Assembly (NCBI GenBank): GCA_038040485.1
Contig: JBBPIE010000062.1
Span: forward strand, 1 to 15,148
Direction: 5' to 3'
Source of the DNA: Onstottus_B arcticum
GTDB lineage: Bacteria; Acidobacteriota; Blastocatellia; UBA7656
Length of the DNA stretch: 15,148 nucleotides
In this document: positions 1 through 6,185 of the stretch, piece by piece
Position numbering within the stretch: the stretch's first letter is position 1
Layout: each line of letters opens with the position of its first letter
Made by a program: the position numbers and the translations under genes
The notes under the pieces: model-generated
What the model was told of the DNA's origin: nothing
Seen by the model: only the letters and a program-made list of their open reading frames with translations
Databases searched by the model: none

Positions 1-56
1 TTCTGACTTCTGACTTCTGACTTCTGACTTCTGACTTCTGACTTCTGACTTCTGAT
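1..56. repeat. Heptanucleotide tandem array (TTCTGAC)n
   Basis: Eight consecutive copies of the 7-bp unit TTCTGAC begin at the first base; the last copy ends in T instead of C. The array may continue to the left of the window. It lies in the spacer before the VOC gene, whose ATG is 47 bp further on. The same unit, with more variation, fills 3784-4013, so this is a dispersed heptad satellite of the genome. No spacer sequences separate the units, so it is not a CRISPR array. Confidence 0.95.
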
Positions 57-102
57 TCCCTGACCCTTGCACGCTCAAGATCGCCGACATAATATTGCGG
101 CC

Positions 103-516
103 ATGCTGGCCAAAAGACTAACCCCCATCTTGAACGTCTCCAACATCAAACAGAGCTTTGAGTGGTTTGAGAAGCTCGGGTGGAAGAAAGCATGGGATTG
201 GGGCGATCCGCCGGACTTCGGTGGAGTTTGCTCCGGCGAATACGAGATATTCCTCTGCGAGAATGGTCAGGGTGGGCGTGGCAAGGGCGCCGTCAAGATG
301 ACCTTCGGCCCGGAAGGCGACGAATCCGCCGACAAGGGCGCGTGGATGTGTATCCTGGTAGATGATGTGGACGCGGTCTACCAGCTCTGCCTGGCGGAGG
401 GACTCGAAGTCACGTGGCCTCCGACCGACATGCCTTGGGGCTTGCGAGAGATGCACGTCCGTCACCCAGATGGCCATGTCTTTCGCATCGGCCACGGTCT
501 TGAAGAAGAAGGCTGA
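103..516 (+). CDS. VOC-superfamily (glyoxalase/bleomycin-resistance fold) protein
   Basis: This encodes a small cytoplasmic protein of 137 residues from the ATG at 103; an upstream in-frame TTG at 67 would add 12 residues without visible homology. The start of the fold is recognisable as LTPILNVSNIKQSFEWFEKLGW, a beta strand followed by the helix typical of VOC half-domains. The C-terminal half has a VDDVDAVYQLCLAEGLEV stretch and ends in the familiar RHPDGHVFRIG strand. Family members are metal-dependent lyases, isomerases or dioxygenases, or metal-free drug-binding proteins. This one is closest in style to the single-domain bleomycin-resistance-like group, and I cannot name its substrate. 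No strong ribosome site precedes either start. It converges on the permease gene, with 58 bp between the two stop codons. Confidence 0.8.
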   Translation: MLAKRLTPILNVSNIKQSFEWFEKLGWKKAWDWGDPPDFGGVCSGEYEIFLCENGQGGRGKGAVKMTFGPEGDESADKGAWMCILVDDVDAVYQLCLAEGLEVTWPPTDMPWGLREMHVRHPDGHVFRIGHGLEEEG

Positions 517-574
517 CTCTCCAACTGCGCAGGTCTCGAATCATAGGTCGTGCCCAGCTAAATCATGACCGTCG

Positions 575-2389
575 TTAGCCCGGCCATATCATTAGCGCGA
601 CTGATGTCACAACAAGCGCGACCAGAACAGTGAGCGGAGTGCCTACCCTTACAAAATCCATGAATTGGTAACGCCCGGGTCCGTAGACCAGGAGGTTTCC
701 GTGATGGCCGATAGGCGTCAGAAATGAAGTAACTGCTGCCATGGCCACCGTGACGACATATGGTTCGGGAGCTCGGCCCAGGCTTTGTGCCAGGGCGAAA
801 GCCACAGGCGCGAACAGTGCCGTCGTCGCCGCATCGGACATGAACTGCGTCACGACCGCCACAATAGCAAAGATCGCCAGCAGCACCAGCAACGGAGGCC
901 AACTGCCTACTGCCTTCTCTAACCCTCCAGCTATCAGTTCAGCAGTTCCGCTCTTCTGCATCGCTGCTCCGAGCGGGATGGCACCGGCGATGAACACGTA
1001 GATTCGAGCATCGATAGCCCGGTACGCTTGACGAGATGCTATGCAACCGAAGAGAACCATCGCCGCCGCTCCCGACAGAGTGATTATATCGAGCGAGAGA
1101 AAATTGAACGCTGCCAGAGCGATGGTCCCCAGCATTATGGCGGCTGCGAGTCGTGCTTTGCCCCTCGGTTTCGATTCGCCATGGAAGGGCACCATTAAAA
1201 GAAACGCCGGGTCGTTGGCAATAGCGGCCATGGGTTCCTCGTCGCCTTGCAGCAAGAGCACGTCCCCGGACTTCAGCTTGACCTGCGCCAATTCCTTTTG
1301 CACGAGGCCCTCGCGCCGCCAAAGCCCTATTACCAACGCTTCGTAGCGGCGCCTGAAGTCTATCTCTCCAATGGTTCGACCGATCACTTCGGAGCGGGGC
1401 CCGATCACCACCTGGACCAGTTGATCGGAGATGTCCTCGAGATTCGCCTCAGAGTTACCGTTCTCAGTGCCGTACTTGTCGATCGGGTGTAACTCGATGC
1501 CATTCTCCTGTCTAAAGGCAACAATGTCCTCCGGCGTTGCGTGGATGAGCAACACGTCTCCCTGGCGAATCTGCTGACGAGCGAATGAGCCGCGCAACCG
1601 GCGCCCTTCGCGAATCCATCCCACTACTGTGAACTTGTAATGACCGTCCTCCTGGATCTCGGCCAGTGACTTTCCCAGGAACGACGATTCCCCCTGTATC
1701 TTAAGCTCGGTGAAGTAGCTCTCGAGGCGAAACCGGTCTTTTAGGTCCTCCCCGCCGGCATGCGACGGCAGTAGAAAGCGGCCCACCAGTACCATAAACA
1801 GAACTCCGAGCGCGGAGATGCTCAACCCAATGGGAGCGATTGAGAAGATTCCCAAGGCAGGGCGGCCGCCTCGTTGAAGCACGTCGCTCGCGACGAGAAA
1901 GGCTGGAGCGCCAATGATCGTTATTGCTGTGCCTAGTGAGGCCGAGAATGAAAGAGGTATCAGGAGCTTAGAGGCAGGGATGTTGCGCTCGCGCGCGAGG
2001 TTGAGCGTGACCGGCAGCATCACTGCCGTGGTCGTAACGTGATGCGTGAAAGCTGATAACAACGCCACCGACGACATTAGAACCATGACTATTCTTGTGT
2101 AGCCCTGGCCCGCAAGCTTCCCGATTTTCTGCCCGATTCTTTCCGCGAGACCTGTTTCATGAAAAGCCGCGCTAATAACAAATATACTCACCACGACTAT
2201 GGCTGGCTCGCTACCGAATCCGGATAACGCCTCTTTCGGACTCAGCACACGAGTGACGGCCAGGGCGAGTACGATAAGAACGGCGACAAGATCGCTTCGT
2301 ATTCGCTCCGTGATCAGCAACAAGCAAGCAACTACGAGGATGATTAGGAAGCTGAGCTGTTGAGGGCTCAAGATTGATAGAATTCTCAT
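575..2389 (-). CDS. SLC13/DASS-type anion permease with two TrkA-C (RCK_C) domains
   Basis: This 604-residue inner-membrane protein probably moves anions (sulfate, dicarboxylate or similar) with Na+ or H+. Hydrophobic segments occupy about residues 13-26, 33-48, 62-76, 98-126, 140-166 and 183-207. Two cytosolic TrkA-C domains follow, about 226-300 (ending QGDVLLIHATPEDIVAF) and 323-398 (SGDVLLLQGDEE). The second membrane half is about 410-602. The motif TPIGHHGNLLVYGPG (558-572) matches the signature TPIG..tNlmVygpg of the TrkA-C-bearing permeases. The ion-binding motifs are unusual: the first reads SAFTHHVTTTAVMLP (112-126) where relatives have SNT or NNT, and the second reads MSDAATTALFAP (517-528). 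The ribosome site is weak (AGGA about 10 nt before the ATG). The substrate cannot be deduced from sequence alone. Confidence 0.88.
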   Translation of the reverse strand: MRILSILSPQQLSFLIILVVACLLLITERIRSDLVAVLIVLALAVTRVLSPKEALSGFGSEPAIVVVSIFVISAAFHETGLAERIGQKIGKLAGQGYTRIVMVLMSSVALLSAFTHHVTTTAVMLPVTLNLARERNIPASKLLIPLSFSASLGTAITIIGAPAFLVASDVLQRGGRPALGIFSIAPIGLSISALGVLFMVLVGRFLLPSHAGGEDLKDRFRLESYFTELKIQGESSFLGKSLAEIQEDGHYKFTVVGWIREGRRLRGSFARQQIRQGDVLLIHATPEDIVAFRQENGIELHPIDKYGTENGNSEANLEDISDQLVQVVIGPRSEVIGRTIGEIDFRRRYEALVIGLWRREGLVQKELAQVKLKSGDVLLLQGDEEPMAAIANDPAFLLMVPFHGESKPRGKARLAAAIMLGTIALAAFNFLSLDIITLSGAAAMVLFGCIASRQAYRAIDARIYVFIAGAIPLGAAMQKSGTAELIAGGLEKAVGSWPPLLVLLAIFAIVAVVTQFMSDAATTALFAPVAFALAQSLGRAPEPYVVTVAMAAVTSFLTPIGHHGNLLVYGPGRYQFMDFVRVGTPLTVLVALVVTSVALMIWPG

Positions 2390-2863
2390 TGGTTTCTTGT
2401 CCTGGGGTTACGCTTCACTAGTCAAAACAAAATAGCCCGGTTTCGGCTTCACGTCAGCTAACCTGTCGCAATCCTTCGACGGGTTGCGCCGGGCTTATCA
2501 CGGTACCTGAGATAAACGTGGCCGGCAATAACTTGGGTATCAGGACACCACCACAACTTGACCACTCGCCACGGCGGCTGGATCGGATGTTCGCCTCGCC
2601 ACGCTGCCCTGAATTCTCGTCGCAAAAGAGAGCAAGACAAGTGCCAGCACAACTCACGGAGTAAGGACCCACCGCCCGCGCTTCATAGGAGTCGATTCGA
2701 CAACGGATTCCAGCTCTTTACCCAGGGATAGCACGCCCGCGTCGTTAGCCCGCCACATCGAGTTTCAGTCAATGGCTCTGCTTCGTCGTCCATTTGCAGT
2801 GCATTGTGTAGCTATCTGCGAGGCCGACTTAAAGAGAGCGGCTCGTCGCGCCTTTTTGTTGAA
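2390..2863. other. Intergenic stretch with no recognisable gene
   Basis: This spacer separates the start of the permease (-) from the MITE-like element. The open frames in it are short, overlap one another on the same strand and show no familiar motif or ribosome site, so I do not call a gene. It must contain the permease promoter, but I see no convincing -35/-10 pair. It could hold sequence too decayed to recognise. Confidence 0.5.
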
Positions 2864-2987
2864 CCCTGGAGAGTCTGTCGGAAATAAAAAGTCTCGCATG
2901 AAGATTCAACAACTTACAGACGCGTGCGCAATCGTAAGTTGTTGATTCCATGTAAAGGCAATTGTTTTTCCGACAGACTCTGGAGGG
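2864..2987. mobile_element. MITE-like element with nested inverted repeats
   Basis: A 124-bp non-coding unit is bounded by inverted arms 2864-2884 and 2967-2987 that match at 19 of 21 positions, including a perfect 15-bp core AGAGTCTGTCGGAAA. Inside it a second, perfect 12-bp palindrome pairs TCAACAACTTAC (2906-2917) with its complement at 2934-2945 around a 16-nt loop. TGAA occurs immediately left (2860-2863) and one base beyond the right arm (2989-2992), a possible 4-bp target duplication. The structure fits a miniature inverted-repeat transposable element, or alternatively a structured RNA or attenuator in the leader of the cupin gene 125 bp downstream. No transposase gene lies within it. 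Confidence 0.6.
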
Positions 2988-3100
2988 GTGAAGGAATGTA
3001 GCCACGCGTGATGTTCCAACGCGTTCACGTTGACGGCCGTTGCTGATTGGGATACTCTCGCGCCGCCTCAAAAGGCGAATTCAAAAATCTCTCCCAAATA

Positions 3101-3106
3101 AGGAGG
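3101..3106 (+). promoter_or_regulatory. Shine-Dalgarno site AGGAGG that fixes the cupin start
   Basis: AGGAGG lies 5 nt before the ATG at 3112. The frame is open further upstream, but this site together with the signal peptide that begins at 3112 decides the start. Confidence 0.85.
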
Positions 3107-3111
3107 CGGAA

Positions 3112-3777
3112 ATGCGCAGCTTTCTGGTTCTCACGTTCTTTGCCCTGGCGGCTCCGATGGCTCTCGCGCAAGACCCCGTCCAGGTGGACGCCAAGCACTA
3201 CAAGGTCATGTTGGAAAATGACCAGGTTCGAGTACTGAGGATACACTACAACCCGAAAGAGAAATCCGTGATGCATGAACACCCGGCATCCGTGGTGGTC
3301 TTCCTGAACACCAGCAAGGCCAAGTTCACTCTCCCCGACGGAACCACGACAACCGACGGCGGCGGCAAGGCGGGCTCGGTCAGGTTTACTGACGCCGGTA
3401 AGCACCTGCCCGAAGACATCGGCACCACGCCGATCGAAGCGGTGCTGGTGGAGCTTAAAGGCAAGTCGGGAAGCTCAGCCGTAGCTATGGATCCTGTGAA
3501 GATAGATCCCACGCGACACAAAGTTGTGGTAGAGAATGACTGGGTGCGAGTGCTCAGGGTCAATCTCAAGGCCCACGACAAGACCAAGCAGCACGAGCAT
3601 CCTAACGGCGTGGCGATTTACCTGACTGCTACTCGTGCGAAATTCATGCTCGCTGATGGGAAGACCAGAGAAGGCGGCGGGAAGCGAGGAGAGGCGACAT
3701 GGGCGGTAGCCGAAAAGCACTCCGTCAATAATATGAGTGCCACGCCTGCGGAGATTATTCTTGTCGAGCTGAAGTAG
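3112..3777 (+). CDS. Exported tandem-cupin protein (bicupin)
   Basis: This 221-residue protein has an N-terminal signal peptide (MRSFLVLTFFALAAPMALAQ, cleavage probably near residue 19-20), so it should act in the periplasm or outside. The mature part is an internal duplication: residues about 21-116 and 127-221 align along their whole length, each starting DPV(Q/K), passing through END.VRVLR and ending VLVELK or ILVELK. Each half has a HEHP motif (55-58 and 161-164), which in cupins supplies metal-binding His/Glu ligands, followed by a VVVFL or VAIYL strand. The other cupin motif is weaker. The family includes many small exported proteins of unknown function, and I infer no reaction. The gene runs alone and converges on the amidohydrolase across a heptad-repeat spacer. 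Confidence 0.78.
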   Translation: MRSFLVLTFFALAAPMALAQDPVQVDAKHYKVMLENDQVRVLRIHYNPKEKSVMHEHPASVVVFLNTSKAKFTLPDGTTTTDGGGKAGSVRFTDAGKHLPEDIGTTPIEAVLVELKGKSGSSAVAMDPVKIDPTRHKVVVENDWVRVLRVNLKAHDKTKQHEHPNGVAIYLTATRAKFMLADGKTREGGGKRGEATWAVAEKHSVNNMSATPAEIILVELK

Positions 3778-3783
3778 ATCAGG

Positions 3784-4013
3784 GGTCAGAGGTCAGAGGT
3801 CAGAGGTCAGAAACAAAAGGGAGGCTCTGACTTCTGTCTCTGCCCTCCGACCTCTGACTTCTGACTTCTGACTTCTGATCTCTGACTTCTGATCTCTGAC
3901 CTCTGACCTTCTGACCTCTGTCCTCTGACCTCCGACCTCTGACCTTCTGACTTCTGACCTCTGATTTCTGATCTCTGACTTCTGACCTCTGATTTCTGAT
4001 CTCTGACTTCTGA
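3784..4013. repeat. Heptad TCTGAC[C/T] array with an inverted head segment
   Basis: Four perfect copies of GGTCAGA (3784-3811) are followed by a short unique stretch (3812-3824). Then about 27 variant copies in the opposite orientation (TCTGACC, TCTGACT, TCTGATC, TTCTGAC and similar) run up to the amidohydrolase stop codon at 4014. The two orientations are complementary, so transcripts from either converging gene could fold a long hairpin and the tract may serve as a two-way terminator. That role is inference. The same unit occurs at 1-56. Confidence 0.92.
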
Positions 4014-5513
4014 CTAATGCGCGCCGCGAATCGCCCGGCCCGGATTGATATCCGGTTGCAGCTTGCCGTCTTTCACGACAAACACGCCGCCGACCAGCAC
4101 GTGCGTGATGCCTTCTGAATACTGAGCCGGTTCTTCGAAGGTTGCTTTGTCGATGACCAGCCCCGGGTTGAATATCGTCAGATCGGCATCGGCGCCGACC
4201 CGGATGCGGCCTTTGTTTTTCATCATCGGCGCTATGAGCTCAAGTCTTTGCGCAGGCATCACGGTCATCTTGCGCAGGGCATCCATCAAAGTCAGCGCCT
4301 TCAACTCGCGAACATACTTCCCCAGAACGCGAGCGAATGTCCCCGACGCGCGAGGATGACCCTTGCCGTTCTGCAAAAGGCCGTCGCTCGCGATCATTGT
4401 CAAAGGACTCGCCACTGAAAGTCTCGCAATATCCTCGGGGATCGCGTGACCGATAACCGAGCCGCCCGTCTTCCGGTATCTGGCGAAACTCTCCGCTGTG
4501 AGCCGCTCGCCGGTCGCCACCCATTGCAGGTCTTTGTAGTCTATACCCAGCGCTTCCTTCCATCCTTCGTCGTAGATCGCCGATTCGATGTTCGTCTGCG
4601 TGGCCGTGTATGGATAGCACTCAGTTGTCACGTCGAGACCGCGCGACTGCGCTTCGCCGATCATTTGAAGCAGGAGCGGCGCCGCGCGCAAGGCGCTGCT
4701 GCTGATGTGAACTACGTGCAACGGAGCGCCGGTGATCGCCGTGGCGGACAGCACCTCTTCGAGCGCGCGAATGCTGTTAGCCGGCTCTTTCAAACCAGCG
4801 AAGCGCATGTGCACAAAGCATGGTGCGCGGTATTTTGCGGCGACGCGGAACATCTCAAGAATCTCCCAATGCGAAGCCGCCTCGGTGTAGTTGATGCCAA
4901 AGCCGACGCCCAGCGCGCCCTGCTTCAAGCCTTGGTCTATTCGCCGTTTGATATCTTCGAGCTCAGAGTTCGAGGCGGCTTTGTGAGCGCCGTCGCCGCT
5001 CGGAAGAAATGTACCGGGATCGTGCATCACAACTATGCGCACGGGAATGTGGCCGATGCTCGCGCCGTAGTTGATCAGCGCTTTGCCTTCTCGTTCCGAA
5101 TACCACTTGTCGGTGTCGCCGGTTCCGACTTCAAGCTCGAGCGCGGTAGTAACTCCGTCCATCGCCTTGAAGCGATAGTTTTCCTGATCCTGGCCGTGGG
5201 AATGCAGGTCGATAAAGCCAGGCGAGACGACGAGTCCGCCGGCATCAACAGAAGTGCGGCCCCGCAGGCTCTGCTGGCTGATAGCTTGAATCTTACCGTT
5301 GGTGACACCGATATTGCGGATCGCATCGAGCCTGGACTCGGGATCAACGACTCGACCGTTGAGTATCACCAAGTCGTATTCAGGCTGCGGCTCCGTCGAC
5401 GCCGCGACTCCCGGCGACGCGAAGTTGATTGGCGCAAGCGAGCACAGCGCGGCTACGAGCGCGCATAGCAAAGCGATAATACAACTCCTGCGACGACCAT
5501 CACGGTGAATCAT
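4014..5513 (-). CDS. Exported amidohydrolase of the N-acyl-D-amino-acid deacylase (D-aminoacylase) type
   Basis: The protein has 499 residues from the ATG at 5513, which is chosen because AGGAGG (5520-5525) lies 6 nt upstream and a signal-like segment follows (basic RDGRRR, then a long hydrophobic run). An earlier in-frame ATG at 5582 would put 23 residues ahead of the signal. The amidohydrolase metal site is visible: DLHSH (His104, His106), HMR (His235), HVVHISSS (His266, His269) and the catalytic Asp in MIASDG (Asp377). HPRASGTFARVLGKYVRE, beginning at residue 386, is the hallmark of D-aminoacylases. The family removes acyl groups from N-acyl-D-amino acids. Where D-aminoacylases carry a metal-binding Cys after the GVTT motif, this protein has ALELEVG, so substrate and metal use may differ. 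The TAG stop abuts the heptad array. Confidence 0.85.
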   Translation of the reverse strand: MIHRDGRRRSCIIALLCALVAALCSLAPINFASPGVAASTEPQPEYDLVILNGRVVDPESRLDAIRNIGVTNGKIQAISQQSLRGRTSVDAGGLVVSPGFIDLHSHGQDQENYRFKAMDGVTTALELEVGTGDTDKWYSEREGKALINYGASIGHIPVRIVVMHDPGTFLPSGDGAHKAASNSELEDIKRRIDQGLKQGALGVGFGINYTEAASHWEILEMFRVAAKYRAPCFVHMRFAGLKEPANSIRALEEVLSATAITGAPLHVVHISSSALRAAPLLLQMIGEAQSRGLDVTTECYPYTATQTNIESAIYDEGWKEALGIDYKDLQWVATGERLTAESFARYRKTGGSVIGHAIPEDIARLSVASPLTMIASDGLLQNGKGHPRASGTFARVLGKYVRELKALTLMDALRKMTVMPAQRLELIAPMMKNKGRIRVGADADLTIFNPGLVIDKATFEEPAQYSEGITHVLVGGVFVVKDGKLQPDINPGRAIRGAH

Positions 5514-5650
5514 TAATAGCCTCCTGGTTGAAACTGTCCGAGTCCGCGTGACACTGCGAGAACCGAGGCCGAAATATAGCATGGAGTTCCGGGCTTAGCC
5601 TGTGGTTAACCCGCGGAGCGGGTGACGGCTTAAAGCCACGGGTGAGTCTG

Positions 5651-5750
5651 NNNNNNNNNNNNNNNNNNNNNNNNNNNNNNNNNNNNNNNNNNNNNNNNNN
5701 NNNNNNNNNNNNNNNNNNNNNNNNNNNNNNNNNNNNNNNNNNNNNNNNNN
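5651..5750. other. Assembly gap (100 N)
   Basis: Exactly 100 undetermined bases interrupt the palindrome array. A gap of this round size usually means unknown length, so the number of repeat copies here is not known. Confidence 0.98.
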
Positions 5751-6166
5751 CGAACCCGTGGATCGAGATGCGTGCGATTCGAACCCGCGAAGCGGGTGAC
5801 GGCATTAAGCCACGGGTGAGTCCGCGAACCCGTGGATCGAGATGCGTGCGATTCGAACCCGCGAAGCGGGTGACGGCATAAAGCCACGGGTGAGTCCGCG
5901 AACCCGTGGGCCCGACGGCGAGCGAAGCGAACCCGCGAAGCGGGTGACGGCCTCGACGATTAGCCCGATCAATGGGTTTGTTACCGGGACGACCTTCTCC
6001 GAACCATGGGCCGTCACCCGCTACGCGGGTTCGCGCGGCGCATCGCGTATCCACCACGGGTTCGCGGACTCACCCGTGGCTTTATGCCGTCACCCGCTAC
6101 GCGGGTTCGCGTCTGACCTCGCATGGTTCCACGGGTTCGTGGACTCACCCGTGGCTATAATCCATC

Positions 6167-6182
6167 ACCCCCTGACGGGGGT
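6167..6182. terminator. Hairpin ACCCCC-TGAC-GGGGGT beside the peptidase stop codon
   Basis: A 6-bp GC-rich stem with a 4-nt loop ends 4 nt from the TAG stop (6186-6188) of the minus-strand peptidase gene. It is the last, diverged member of the palindrome array. No clear U-run follows in the transcript, so intrinsic termination is possible but not shown. Confidence 0.4.
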
Positions 6183-6185
6183 TGG

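Larger units (their letters stand above)
5608..6184. repeat. BIME/REP-like array of palindrome pairs, inverted around about 5980
   Basis: The left half has units of exactly 74 bp (copies start at 5751, 5825 and 5899, with a partial copy at 5608-5650 before the gap). Each unit holds two palindromes: P1, ACCCGC-GAA-GCGGGT (for example 5783-5797), and P2, CCACGGGT/ACCCGTGG around a 10-nt loop (for example 5810-5835). The right half carries the same elements as reverse complement: P1 near 6016-6030 and 6092-6106, P2 at 6054-6079 and 6130-6155, and a variant P1 at 6167-6182. The innermost P1 copies (5928-5950 and 6011-6033) are inverted with 22 of 23 matches. No transposase of the REP-associated type is in the window. 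Open frames through the array are low-complexity artefacts. Confidence 0.9.

Noticed and set aside
67..102. TTG start adding 12 residues to the VOC protein
   Set aside because: The added residues are outside the fold and the ATG at 103 places the first beta strand at the usual distance from the N-terminus; neither start has a strong ribosome site, so this is a preference only.
2454..3071. Short minus-strand frames as small genes
   Set aside because: They overlap one another or the inverted-repeat element, lack ribosome sites and show no protein-like pattern.
4446..5468. A 340-residue plus-strand open frame
   Set aside because: It lies antisense to the amidohydrolase, is rich in Arg/Ala/Val with no motif and no ribosome site; the minus-strand gene has a signal peptide, metal ligands and a strong ribosome site.
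5608..6184. CRISPR array or proline/arginine-rich repeat protein
   Set aside because: The regular units contain no unique spacers and their open frames are translations of palindromes in several frames and on both strands; no cas genes are present.
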